Program-made: the position numbers and the translations under genes
In this document: one piece after another, positions 37,318-46,600 of the stretch
Position numbering within the stretch: position 1 is the stretch's first letter
Layout: each line of letters opens with the position of its first letter
Notes under the pieces: model-generated
Told to the model about the DNA's origin: nothing
What the model saw: only the letters and a program-made list of their open reading frames with translations
The model's database searches: none
From: Tannerellaceae bacterium
GTDB lineage: Bacteria > Bacteroidota > Bacteroidia > Bacteroidales > Tannerellaceae
Length of the DNA stretch: 64,000 nt
Reading direction: 5' to 3'
Assembly: GCA_031257015.1 (NCBI GenBank)
Contig: JAIRPK010000065.1
Coordinates: forward strand, 1-64,000

Positions 37318-38316
37318 TTATGTGTTGATTTCGAGGAAGCGTTTGAAGGCTGTGCGTGCGTGTCCGGCGGCGAGGGATTCGGTGGCTTCGGCTATGCAGA
37401 CTGGGATGTTTTTGTCGGGGCGGATGACGTGTATGGCAAAGGCTGCATTGGCGATGACGCTGTTCATCTGGCCTGTGGTGGCTTGGTTGTTTAGGACGGC
37501 GTCGAAGATTTTTGCGGCTGTTTCGGGGGTGTCGCCTCCTTCGAGTTCGGCTTCGGTTGTGCGGCGGGTGAAGCCGAGGGATTCGGGGGTGTAGAGCTTC
37601 TCTTTGCCGGGCATGGAGAATTTGAACTCGGATGTGAGGGATATTTCGTCATATCCGTCGAGGCTATGTACAATTCCGTAGCGTGCGCCGCTGTCCTGGT
37701 AGGTATAATTGTAAAGACGCAGTAGGGGGAGGCTATATACGCCGAGCAGCTGGCAGTTGGGCATTGCGGGGTTGACGAGTGGGCCGAGCATGTTGAAGAA
37801 GCTGCGCACGCCGAGGCTTTTTCGTACTGATGCTACGGCTTTGAGGGCTGGATTGAAGAGTGGGGCGTGGAGGAATGCCATGCGGCTGGCGTCGAGCGAG
37901 CGCTTGAGGTGGGATGTGTCGTTGGTGAATCGAACGCCGTGTTGCTCCATCAGGTTGCTGGCGCCGCTTACGGAGCTTGCGCCGTAGTTACCGTGCTTGA
38001 CGACGTGGTAGCCTGCGCCTGCGACGACGAAGCTGGCGGCTGTGCTGATGTTGAATGTGTTCTTGCCGTCGCCTCCTGTGCCTACGATGTCTATGACTTC
38101 ATAGTCCGAGAGGTCGATGGGGATGCGCATGTCCAGTAGGGCTTCGCGGAATCCGGCGAGTTCTTCGACGGATATGTTGCGCATGAGGAAGACGGTGATG
38201 AGGCTGGCGATTTGTGTTTCCGAATAGTGTCCGGAGACGATTTCCTGCAGTATGCGGAAGGCTTCTTCGCGGCCGAGGTATTGATGGTCGAACAGTCTGT
38301 AAAGTGTTTGTTTCAT
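37318..38316 (-). CDS. trpD: Anthranilate phosphoribosyltransferase
   Basis: Joins anthranilate to PRPP; 332 aa. Motifs: VDIVGTGGDGKNTFNIST is seen as IVGTGGDGKNTFNIST (PRPP loop) near residue 80, VVKHGNYGASSVSGASNLME, and RSFFNMLGPLVNPA. The GRG-type anthranilate contact region is preserved. It is 85 bp after trpG and 9 bp before trpC in the trp operon. It is not fused with trpG. Confidence 0.96.
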   Translation of the reverse strand: MKQTLYRLFDHQYLGREEAFRILQEIVSGHYSETQIASLITVFLMRNISVEELAGFREALLDMRIPIDLSDYEVIDIVGTGGDGKNTFNISTAASFVVAGAGYHVVKHGNYGASSVSGASNLMEQHGVRFTNDTSHLKRSLDASRMAFLHAPLFNPALKAVASVRKSLGVRSFFNMLGPLVNPAMPNCQLLGVYSLPLLRLYNYTYQDSGARYGIVHSLDGYDEISLTSEFKFSMPGKEKLYTPESLGFTRRTTEAELEGGDTPETAAKIFDAVLNNQATTGQMNSVIANAAFAIHVIRPDKNIPVCIAEATESLAAGHARTAFKRFLEINT

Positions 38317-38401
38317 ATTTCTTTGATCTTTAACTGGTTTGGGATATTAAAGGAGATGAGTGGATGCGAATGGTTTATTCTCGATTCTTTGCTCTTGTTT
38401 C

Positions 38402-38971
38402 TCAATTATGGCGCAACCAGTTTTCAATTATGGTTTTGCCATTTGGCGTGAGTATGGATTCGGGATGGAATTGTACGCCTTTTACGTTGAATGTTTTGTG
38501 TCGGAGGGCCATGATGCGACTGTCTTTGAGGTCTTCGGCTGTTATTTCGAGTTCGGCGGGGAAGTTGTGTCGCGAGACTACCCATGAATGGTATCGCCCG
38601 GCGCCGAAGCATGTGGGCAGACCGGCAAAGAGAGTGTCGGGGATGGTGATGCGTATGTCGGAACATACGCCGTGATAGACGTCGGCGAGGTTTTCCAGTT
38701 GTCCGCCGAAGACTTCGCCTATTGCCTGCATTCCGAGGCATATACCGAGGATGTGTTTCGTTGGCGCGTATCTTTTTATCAGAGGGAGAAGCAAGCCTGC
38801 TTCCTCTGGTATGCCGGGGCCGGGGGAGAGGAGGATGCGGTCGAAGCGGTCGATGTCGTCCATGTTGATTTTGTCGTTGCGATGGACTTCGACGTCGGCT
38901 TTTAGCTCCCTGAGGATGTGGAGGAGATTGTAGGTGAAGGAGTCGTAATTATCTAATAGAAGGACTTTCAT
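38402..38971 (-). CDS. trpG: Anthranilate synthase component II (glutamine amidotransferase)
   Basis: Supplies ammonia from glutamine to TrpE; 189 aa, class I amidotransferase. The N-terminus VLLLDNYDSFTYNLLHILREL is typical. The triad is visible: Cys in ILGICLGMQAIGE, His and Glu in GVQFHPESILT. The oxyanion motif LLSPGPGIPEEAG is complete. In organisms without pabA this subunit may also serve folate synthesis. It is 15 bp after trpE. Confidence 0.95.
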   Translation of the reverse strand: MKVLLLDNYDSFTYNLLHILRELKADVEVHRNDKINMDDIDRFDRILLSPGPGIPEEAGLLLPLIKRYAPTKHILGICLGMQAIGEVFGGQLENLADVYHGVCSDIRITIPDTLFAGLPTCFGAGRYHSWVVSRHNFPAELEITAEDLKDSRIMALRHKTFNVKGVQFHPESILTPNGKTIIENWLRHN

Positions 38972-38986
38972 ATTATGCGAATGAGT

Positions 38987-40393
38987 TTAGTTAATCAGAC
39001 TTTCTGCCAGGCGAATGGCTTTCTTTAATGCGGCGAGTTTGCTGTTCACTTCCTGGAGTTCGCGCTCTTCATTGCTCTTTGCGACGATGCCTGCGCCGGC
39101 TTGGTAGTGAAGGATGTTGCCGCGGCTGACGAACGTTCGGATGGTTATTGCCTGGTTGAGGTTGCCATTGAAGCCGATAAAGCCGATGCAGCCTCCGTAT
39201 GCGCCGCGATTGTGAGATTCGATTTCGGTGATGAGTTGCATTGCCCGTACTTTGGGAGCGCCGCTTAATGTGCCGGCGGGGAAGGTGTCGAGGTAGGTGC
39301 GGACGGGGGTACTGTCGGTGTTAATCTCGCCGCTTACGCGAGAGGTGAGGTGAATGACGTGGCTGTAATGCTGCACTTCCTTGTAGAAGTCGAGCTTGAC
39401 GCCGTGCGCATTGCGACTTAGATCGTTGCGGGCGAGATCGACCAGCATGACGTGCTCGGCATTCTCCTTCGGGTCGGCGACGAGGGCTTCGGTGCGCTGT
39501 TTGTCTATGGCTACATTGCCGGTGCGGAAGGCGGTGCCGGCGATGGGGTCAATGCTTGCATGTCCGTCGATGATCTTGCAGTGAGTTTCGGGAGAGGAGC
39601 CGAAGATGCGGAATCCGCCGAAGTCGAAGTAGAAGAGGTAGGGCGAGGGATTGATGCTGCGCAGCGCACGGTAGACCTTGAAGTCGTCGCCTTTAAACAT
39701 TTGCTCAAATCGACGGCTGAGGACTATTTGAAAGACGTCGCCGCGCAGGCAGTGGCGGATGCCCCGATGGACGTATGCCTTGTAGTCCTCGTCGGTGATT
39801 GGCGATGTTTCCTCTCCGATGGTTTGGAAGTTGTATGAGGCGTAATTGCGGTTTTCGATGAGCATTTCCATCTCTTTCAGATGGTCGCTTTCGCCTTCGG
39901 TGAGGAGTTCGATCATCGTCAGCTCGTTCTTGAAATGGTCGAAGGCGAGTATATACTTATATAATATGTATAGCATGTCCGGCGCGTCGTTTTCGGCGTG
40001 GTGGGATTCTTCAACGGGGATGTTTTCCAGGTAGCGCACGGCGTCGAAAGATGTATAGCCGAACAGCCCGCAGCGATTCTTCTCAGCGCCTTCTATGCGA
40101 AAACGCGAAAGGAAGGCGCTGATGGCCTGCGAGAGTTCGCCGGCGCCTTCAGACAAGGATGTATGCTCCGTACTTCCGTCAGGAAATTGTGCCGTGCATG
40201 TTCCTCCGTTTATACCTATGCTTGCCAGCGGGCAGAGCGCGATGTAGGAATGGCTGTCTTCATTCCCGTAAAAGTCGGAGCTTTCCAGCAGCACTGATTG
40301 GGGATAGATGTCGCGTACTTTCAGATAGATGCTGACAGGGGTGTGGAGGTCGCTCAGGGCTTTCTTTTCGGTTGTTCTAAATGTGTATGTCAT
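38987..40393 (-). CDS. trpE: Anthranilate synthase component I
   Basis: Converts chorismate to anthranilate with TrpG; 468 aa. The tryptophan feedback motif appears as LLESSDFYG near residue 37 (family LLES), followed by the chorismate-binding C-terminal domain: FQIVLSRRFE, PSPYLFYFDFGGFRIFGSSPE, DPIAGTAFRTG, LVDLARNDL, FPAGTLSGAPKVRAM and GGCIGFIGFNG. The ATG at 40393 is chosen over an in-frame TTG at 40402; it lies 5 bp after the trpB stop. Feedback inhibition by Trp is likely from the motif. Confidence 0.96.
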   Translation of the reverse strand: MTYTFRTTEKKALSDLHTPVSIYLKVRDIYPQSVLLESSDFYGNEDSHSYIALCPLASIGINGGTCTAQFPDGSTEHTSLSEGAGELSQAISAFLSRFRIEGAEKNRCGLFGYTSFDAVRYLENIPVEESHHAENDAPDMLYILYKYILAFDHFKNELTMIELLTEGESDHLKEMEMLIENRNYASYNFQTIGEETSPITDEDYKAYVHRGIRHCLRGDVFQIVLSRRFEQMFKGDDFKVYRALRSINPSPYLFYFDFGGFRIFGSSPETHCKIIDGHASIDPIAGTAFRTGNVAIDKQRTEALVADPKENAEHVMLVDLARNDLSRNAHGVKLDFYKEVQHYSHVIHLTSRVSGEINTDSTPVRTYLDTFPAGTLSGAPKVRAMQLITEIESHNRGAYGGCIGFIGFNGNLNQAITIRTFVSRGNILHYQAGAGIVAKSNEERELQEVNSKLAALKKAIRLAESLIN

Positions 40394-40398
40394 AATAT

Positions 40399-41580
40399 TC
40401 AAAATTTGTACTGTAAAAGCGTGTGTAGATCTTTGTCGCCGCGACCGGAGAGGATGAGCACGACAATATCATCGCTCTTGAATCCGATTTTGTGCAATGC
40501 CCCCAAGGCATGAGCGCTCTCCAGGGCTGGAATGATGCCTTCAAGGCGCGTCAGTTCGTAAGCGGCGGCGAGGGCTTCGCCGTCCTCTACGGGGAGAACT
40601 GTGGCGCGTCGGGTTGTGGCAAGGTGGGCGTGCATCGGACCGATGCCGGGATAGTCCAGCCCGGCGGAGATGGAGTATGGTTCTTCAATCTGTCCGTCGG
40701 GCGTTTGCATGACCAGCGTGCGAGAGCCGTGGATGACGCCTCGCCGCCCAAGCTGTATCGTTGCCGCGCTCCGACCGGAATCGACGCCGTCGCCAGCGGC
40801 CTCGGCAAGGACGATTCGGACGCGGGTGTCGTCAATGTAGTGGAATATACCGCCGGCGGCATTGCTTCCTCCGCCTATACACGCGATGATATAGTCCGGG
40901 TGCTCACGGCCTTCGGCTTGTTGAAGCTGCAGTTTTATTTCCTCGCTGATGACCGATTGAAGTCTGGCAACCATGTCGGGGTAAGGATGGGGGCCGACGG
41001 TCGAACCTATTATATAGTATGTGTCGGACGGGTTGCAGCACCAGTCGCGTATGGCTTCGTTTGTCGCATCTTTCAGCGTCTGGTTGCCGGATACGACAGG
41101 GACGACGCGGGCGCCGAGCATTTCCATCTTTTGCACGTTGATGTGCTGCCGCTCGACGTCGGTTTTGCCCATATAAACGACGCACTCCATGTTCATCAGG
41201 GCGCAGACGGTCGCTGTCGCAACGCCATGTTGTCCGGCTCCGGTTTCGGCGATGATTCGTGTCTTGCCCATTCGTCGGGCGATGAGTATCTGGCCGATTG
41301 TATTGTTAATCTTGTGCGCCCCTGTATGGTTGAGGTCTTCTCGCTTGAGGTAGAGGCGGCAATTGTAGCGTTCGCTTAGCCGTCGCGTAAGGTAGAGCGG
41401 CGACGGACGGCCTACGTAATCGCGCAGCAGCTGGCGGTATTCGCTGATGAAAGACTCGCTTTCCATTATTCGCAGGTAGTTGGACTGAAGCTCCGTTACG
41501 CAACGGTGAAGTATTTCGGGGATGTATGCTCCTCCAAATTCGCCGTAAAAGCCATTCTCGTTAATTTTATAAGTATCCAT
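40399..41580 (-). CDS. trpB: Tryptophan synthase beta chain
   Basis: PLP enzyme that joins indole and serine to tryptophan; 393 aa, TrpB1 type. The PLP lysine is in DLNHTGAHKINNTIGQ near residue 87; the phosphate loop CIGGGSNAAG and the C-terminal LILSGRGDKD are present. It heads the operon, right after the leader peptide and terminator. TrpB1 normally works in complex with TrpA, which is not encoded in the window, so TrpA must lie elsewhere or the protein uses free indole. Confidence 0.97.
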   Translation of the reverse strand: MDTYKINENGFYGEFGGAYIPEILHRCVTELQSNYLRIMESESFISEYRQLLRDYVGRPSPLYLTRRLSERYNCRLYLKREDLNHTGAHKINNTIGQILIARRMGKTRIIAETGAGQHGVATATVCALMNMECVVYMGKTDVERQHINVQKMEMLGARVVPVVSGNQTLKDATNEAIRDWCCNPSDTYYIIGSTVGPHPYPDMVARLQSVISEEIKLQLQQAEGREHPDYIIACIGGGSNAAGGIFHYIDDTRVRIVLAEAAGDGVDSGRSAATIQLGRRGVIHGSRTLVMQTPDGQIEEPYSISAGLDYPGIGPMHAHLATTRRATVLPVEDGEALAAAYELTRLEGIIPALESAHALGALHKIGFKSDDIVVLILSGRGDKDLHTLLQYKF

Positions 41581-41612
41581 TTTTTTGTATCTGTATCCTG
41601 TTAATAATCATC

Positions 41613-41644
41613 AAAAAGGCCTGCTGCAAGTGCAACAGGCCTTT
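41613..41644 (-). terminator. trp operon attenuator terminator
   Basis: On the minus strand: AAAGGCCTGTTGC, loop, GCAGCAGGCCTTT followed by T residues. It lies between the leader peptide gene and trpB, so it can only be a conditional terminator. Upstream, ACAAATATT (which includes Trp-codon DNA) pairs with AATATTTGT, allowing the alternative folds needed for attenuation. Confidence 0.8.
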
Positions 41645-41684
41645 GGGTTTTCCCAATCTCACAAATATTTGCGGTCTATATTCC

Positions 41685-41741
41685 TTACATTCTATTGAGG
41701 AGAAGTAAGCTGCGCCACCAATATTTGTTTGTTAGACTCAT
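41685..41741 (-). CDS. trpL: trp operon leader peptide
   Basis: An 18-aa frame, MSLTNKYWWRSLLLLNRM, with two adjacent Trp codons at positions 8 and 9, placed about 40 nt after the promoter and 40 nt before the terminator hairpin. In the classical model a ribosome waiting on the Trp codons under Trp shortage changes RNA folding and prevents the terminator from forming. The Trp-codon strand (ACAAATATTGG) is itself complementary to a segment just before the terminator (41660-41670). Confidence 0.8.
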   Translation of the reverse strand: MSLTNKYWWRSLLLLNRM

Positions 41742-41786
41742 CAATTGTACTTTTTTATTGAATTTTTAATTTTAACATTAGCACTA

Positions 41787-41794
41787 CAAAGCTA
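41787..41794 (-). promoter_or_regulatory. Bacteroidota -7 element TAGCTTTG (trp operon)
   Basis: Minus-strand TAnnTTTG about 46 bp upstream of the trpL ATG. Confidence 0.55.
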
Positions 41795-41824
41795 TGTATT
41801 AGTTTTGATATGGCCAAAAATAAA

Positions 41825-41868
41825 CTAAAAAAAACAGGAGAGATGCAACCTTGATTGCACCTCTCCTG
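41825..41868 (-). terminator. Rho-independent terminator after DUF6261 gene
   Basis: Long stem CAGGAGAG-n-TGCAA / TTGCA-n-CTCTCCTG followed by eight T on the minus strand, 19 bp after the stop at 41887. It separates the DUF6261 transcript from the trp promoter. Confidence 0.85.
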
Positions 41869-41886
41869 ATTTTTCCTGTCGGAGGT

Positions 41887-42675
41887 TTATCCTATTCCTC
41901 CTCCCGGAGGCGTTTCATCCCCGTCTTCTTCCCCATGCGATTTTTGATGTATATAAGTTTTTCTAGCATGATCGATAACGGAATTGATGATAAAAAAGCA
42001 TTTCTCAAATATTGCACGCTGGGCCAAATCTTTCGTTGATGCTTCATTGGATTTGTACAGGGCTTCGAGCGTATCGGTAAAATTTTTGAGAGCCTCGTCT
42101 GTCGCGGGGCGGGCGTCAGTTGCCGAGCCGAGTTCCTTTACTTGCCGGTATTCTTCGGCGCGTTCGTTAAATTTTACATTAAACTCTGTGTTGGCGGCGG
42201 TCAGTTCGTTAAGGAGCGCCTGGAGCTGGAGCGTGATGACGGCGCTTCTGTGCTTGTTTGAATTTAAGTCTTCGATAAGATTGATGATGTCGGACGTTTT
42301 GGCCTCATAGTTTAGGTGGTGAATAGTCCTGTAAGTTTGAAAGACTTCGGTCTCCAGCATGTCGGCGGCCTTGCGTTCTGCCTCTGTCATGCTTTTCAGC
42401 CTCATCCTGACAAGCGCGGCCATCCCGGTCAAAAGGCTTATGCGCCAATTGTCCAGCTCGACTATCTGCTTGGTTTCAAACAGCTTGTGATGCTTGTAAG
42501 CTTCGTCTTCATGATTAAATGCGAGCACAAGCTTGTTCCATGATTCCGTCAGGGCGGGTACTTGTGAAATCTCCTGCTGCAAACGGATGCGAAGGTCGTG
42601 TACAAACGCATAATGGTTGCTGATTGAAATATCTTTAAGCAACTTGGCGTACTTTTCTATTTTGAAGTTTGTCAT
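41887..42675 (-). CDS. DUF6261 family protein with Gly-rich tail
   Basis: 262-aa helical protein without signal peptide. DUF6261 features are the N-terminal ISNHYAFVHDLRIRL, ESWNKLVLAFNHEDEAYKHHK, the TYRTIHHLNYEAKTSDIINLIEDL helix and NTEFNVKFNERAEEY. The C-terminus after the helices is short and acidic and ends TPPGGGIG, a tail resembling the GGGGGIG motif of orphan proteins A and B. It has a promoter at 42716-42709, its own terminator, and the repeat array C about 120 bp upstream. Function unknown; paralogue at 19806-20555. Confidence 0.75.
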   Translation of the reverse strand: MTNFKIEKYAKLLKDISISNHYAFVHDLRIRLQQEISQVPALTESWNKLVLAFNHEDEAYKHHKLFETKQIVELDNWRISLLTGMAALVRMRLKSMTEAERKAADMLETEVFQTYRTIHHLNYEAKTSDIINLIEDLNSNKHRSAVITLQLQALLNELTAANTEFNVKFNERAEEYRQVKELGSATDARPATDEALKNFTDTLEALYKSNEASTKDLAQRAIFEKCFFIINSVIDHARKTYIHQKSHGEEDGDETPPGGGIG

Positions 42676-42708
42676 TTTAATAAAATTCTAAGATTTAATT
42701 CAATACTG

Positions 42709-42716
42709 CAAATGTA
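42709..42716 (-). promoter_or_regulatory. Bacteroidota -7 element TACATTTG (DUF6261 gene)
   Basis: Minus-strand TAnnTTTG, 34 bp before the ATG at 42675, lying between the gene and array C. Confidence 0.5.
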
Positions 42717-42792
42717 ACGCTTTTATTAATTACCAGAACTGTATGCTCAAAAAAAATATTTGGTTATTCATCTCGAAAGGTTTTTGTTAATG

Positions 42793-43025
42793 AATTTCAT
42801 GATGAGTGTTTTCCGCCAGGGGGAAATCGTCCCGAAAATTTCATGAGCAATTCCCCGCAGGTGGAAAACGTTCCGACAAAAATTTTGAGCCTATCCCTCA
42901 TGGGGGAAATCGTCCCGAAAATTTCATGGGGCATTCCCCGCGGGTGGAAAATGTTCCGACAAAAATTTTGAGCCTATCCCTCATGGGGGAAATCGTCCCG
43001 AAAATTTCATGAGCAATTCCCCGCA
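42793..43025. repeat. Tandem array with 83-bp period made of two similar halves (array C)
   Basis: The block GGGGGAAATCGTCCCGAAAA recurs at 42819, 42902 and 42985, an exact 83-bp spacing. Each 83-bp unit contains two related halves of 41 and 42 bp, one with GGAAATCGTCCCGAAAATTT and one with GGAAAACGTTCCGACAAAAA, so it is close to four 21-bp steps. GGAAAACGTTCC, GAAAATTTC and AAAATTTT are local palindromes. It lies 77 bp beyond the promoter of the DUF6261 gene. Confidence 0.9.
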
Positions 43026-43278
43026 TTACGGGCGTGCGCCGTAAACGGATTGCAAATATTCTTACAGGTATGTTTTTATAATCTAAGGGGTTGAGAATCG
43101 GGCGGATAGAGGGGGGATTGTCCCTGGCAGAAAAAACGTCCGTTTCTTTTTACAATATTCTAGCGTTTTCGGGGCGAGCAACAGTTTTATATACTGCATC
43201 ATGAAGAAGTTGGAATACAGGGCGATAAGGAATATGTGAAAAATATTGGAAAACTGTTTCATAATCAAAAAAAGTGGT
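43026..43278. other. Intergenic region with half of a long inverted repeat
   Basis: No gene is supported here. It contains the left copy (43134-43150) of a 17-bp inverted repeat whose partner overlaps the SusC leader. Confidence 0.4.
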
Positions 43279-43306
43279 TATTTTTGTGCAAAAGAAACGG
43301 ACGTTT
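43134..43306. repeat. 17-bp perfect inverted repeat pair upstream of susC
   Basis: AAACGTCCGTTTCTTTT at 43134-43150 is the exact reverse complement of 43290-43306, 139 bp apart. The right copy starts at the predicted transcription start and runs into the perfect palindrome ACGTTTAAACGT (43301-43312). This may be a regulator site pair or the ends of a small mobile element; no target duplication is evident. Confidence 0.75.
43279..43286 (+). promoter_or_regulatory. Bacteroidota -7 element TATTTTTG (susCD operon)
   Basis: TAnnTTTG with predicted start near 43293. The leader to the susC ATG is about 310 nt and includes a palindrome at 43301-43312 and a small frame at 43363-43431. Confidence 0.5.
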
Positions 43307-43362
43307 AAACGTTCAATGAAATCAATCGAAGAAAAATTTGTAACACTTGAAATTTAATGCTT

Positions 43363-43431
43363 ATGAGTAAAACAAATCAATATTTCCAGAATGATTCTCA
43401 ACAGGGGGGCCTCCAGGAATTAGACTTTTAG
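43363..43431 (+). CDS. Possible leader peptide of the susCD operon, 22 aa
   Basis: A complete small frame beginning MSKTNQYFQND and ending LQELDF, Gln/Asn-rich, located in the long 5' leader of susC. No ribosome binding site is conserved in this phylum, so translation cannot be judged. It could regulate the operon, be an unrelated small gene, or be chance. Confidence 0.3.
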   Translation: MSKTNQYFQNDSQQGGLQELDF

Positions 43432-43604
43432 GGGCTTGCAGGGTAGGGGAAAGCGCTGTTTATTCCGGCAAACGAGCTTTTCGCCAACGGTGCATAACGA
43501 AGAAAAGGCTATTTCAGGGAGTTCCCGGCGGTGCTAACATCCGTTGAATATTGTGTTAATCCTTTATTGTTAAACTTTTATTTCAAAAACCAATGTAACG
43601 AAGC

Positions 43605-46600
43605 ATGAACAAGAGTAATTTCAAACAAATGATGGGGAAGGGCCTTACCATAGCGGTCTTCTTCCTGATTACAACCGCCGTGGCGCTTGCGCAGACAAGT
43701 ACTGTTGCCGGAACAGTTACCGATGAGGCGGGCGAGCCGCTTATAGGCGTGAACGTATCCGTCAAGGGGACGACCAACGGCGCGATAACCGACATCAACG
43801 GCAAGTATCAGCTCCAGCAAGTCGGTATGCGGGGCGCCCTCGTTTTCTCCTACGTAGGCTTTATAACGCAGGAGGTCAACGTCGCCGGCCAGCGAACAAT
43901 CAACGTTAAGCTGAAAGACGACACTAAGGCTATCGAAGAAGTAGTTGTCGTGGGTTACGGCACGCAGGCCAAGAAGGACATTACCGGCTCTGTTGCGGTC
44001 GTCTCCACGGAAGATTTGCAGGAAATCCCCGTAGCAACTTTTGCTGAGGCTCTTCAAGGTAGAGCTTCCGGCGTGTATGTTTCCTCTTCCGGCGCTCCGG
44101 GCGCTCCGACAACAATACGTATTCGCGGCGTAGGCTCAATCAACGGCTCTGACCCGCTGGTGGTAGTTGACGGGGTGTCGAATGTTCCGATTGATGCTGT
44201 CAATCCGAACGACATCGAATCGCTCCAGGTTCTTAAAGATGCGTCTGCAACTGCTATCTACGGCGCTCAGGGAGCTAACGGCGTCATAATAATCACTACG
44301 AAACAAGGACAGAAGAACGGCAAGATACGTATACAGTACGACGGCTTTACCGGCATAGCAAAGATGGCGAATGACGGCTACGATGTTCTGAACGGCTGGG
44401 AGGCCATGGAGTTTGAAGCCATGGGCATGATTAACATGCGCGACATACGCAAGCTGACTCCCGCCGCTCATGCACAGTTCGGCTCTTTGAAGCCCGACGG
44501 AACGCTGACCATGCCATACGCCATAAAGCCTTCAGGCCTGTCGAAAGACCAGGTCATAGCGCAGTTCGGAAGCATCGACGCATGGATCAACTCCTATCGA
44601 CCGAATGCTTCAAACTCATGGGCGAGATCGGCTTACTATCAAATGCTTGAAGACGGATACTCGGAAGAGGAAGCCCGTCGCGGTACAGACTGGTACGGGG
44701 AAGTTGTTCAAACGGGCAAAATTCAGGACCATCAGCTTTCCGTTCTTGGCGGAAACGACAAAGGAATGTATTCCATGGCTGTCGGCTACTCGTCACGCGA
44801 AGGAACTTTTTCCGGCTCGGCTTTCGAGCGATATTCAATGCGCATTAACGCAACGTACAACCCAACCAAGTACTTGACTGTCGGGCAAAACACAAATCTG
44901 GCGGGAATGCAGTTCTCCGGCGACCGCGGCATACAGGGCGAGAGCACAATCTATGCAAAGACATATACGATTCAATCCTGGGTGCCGGTATATAATGTAG
45001 GTGGAGACTTCGCCGGCTCGCAGGCGCCCCTGGGCGGCAGGGATGTTACTTCAGTCTCGTTGGCGTATGCGCAGAAATATGACTCAAACCGCATGTTCCG
45101 CGGGCAGACAGCTCTCTTCGCCGAGGTGAAACCTTACAAGGGGCTGACGCTTCGCACTCAATACAGTGTGCGCCTTAACGGAATGTGGAATGTAAACTTC
45201 AGCCCCATTACAATCATGACCAACAAGGAGGGCAGCTCCAACAACTCATTGGAAGAGCAAGCTCAATGGTTCCTTGACTGGCAATGGACGAATACGGCCA
45301 CGTATGCCACGAAATTCAAGGATGACCACAGCATTACAGTGGTCGTCGGCTCCGAAGCCTTGAATGACAACGACGGCAGACGCATAACTGCCACTCGTAT
45401 TAACTATACGTTTGAAGATGATCCGAATACTCATATTATTAACAATGGCGCAACGAACAACTCCAGCAACACTGGTTACATGAACTCGCATACGACGATG
45501 TTCGGCCTCTTCGGTCGCGCCGACTACTCTTTCCAGGGCAAGTATCTGGCCTCAATTAGCGTGCGCCGCGATGCGTCCTCGAAGTTTGGAGCGCTGAATC
45601 GCTGGGGGACGTTCCCTTCCGCATCAGTCGGATGGCGCGTATCGGATGAAAGCTTCATGGCATCGACGCGGAAATGGCTCGACGACTTGAAGTTCAGAGC
45701 CGGCTACGGCACAACCGGCAACTCGAACATCGGCGCATATAATTATGCCTTCCAGTATGCCACGGGCGACGCATATCTCTATTCCATCACCGGCTCTGAC
45801 AGTCAGGTTGCTGGCGGGTACCACGTTTCCAACCTCGGCGATGCGAACGCGAAATGGGAAACCGTCCGAAGCATGAACGTAGGCTTTGACGCAACGGCGA
45901 TGAACAACCGCCTGACTGCCAGTATTGAATGGTATATCCGCAAAACGACCGACATGCTTGTGCCGGCTAACTGGTCGGCATTGGCCGGCAACGCCACGCG
46001 CCCGCAGATCAACATCGGCGATATGGAAAACAAAGGTTTTGACGCCAGCATCGGCTGGAGAGACCGCAAAGGCGCCTTCCGGTACAGCGTAAATGCCAAC
46101 ATCTCGACTTATCGCAATAAAGTGCTCAAGCTTGGCTCGTCCGACCTTTTCGTCAGCACACGTTTGAACAACGTCAGCATTACCACCGTCGACCAGCCTG
46201 TCGGAATGTTCTACGGCTACAAGGTGCTGGGCATTTACAAGAGCGAATCCGACGTAACGGGATACAAGGATGCCAACGGCAGCACTGTTATCCCCTTCGC
46301 TGCTCCGTCGAGCAACTTCAATCCTACGGACTATGTCGGTCGTTACAAGCTGGAGGATGTTAACGGCGACGGAAAAATCACCGCTGCCGACCGCACAATC
46401 ATCGGCAATCCTCATCCAGACTTCACCGGAGGTTTCAATATCAATCTCGGATATAAAAACTTCGACCTGGCCACTTATCTATACTATTCCGTCGGGAATG
46501 ACCTCTACAAGCATTATATGTTCTACACTCATTATGGAGCATTGCAAAGCAATTACAGCAAGGACAGGATGGAAAACTCGTGGCATCCGACGAACAATCC

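Noticed and set aside
40394..40402. TTG start for trpE three codons upstream
   Set aside because: The ATG at 40393 fits normal spacing after the trpB stop, and nothing favours the TTG.
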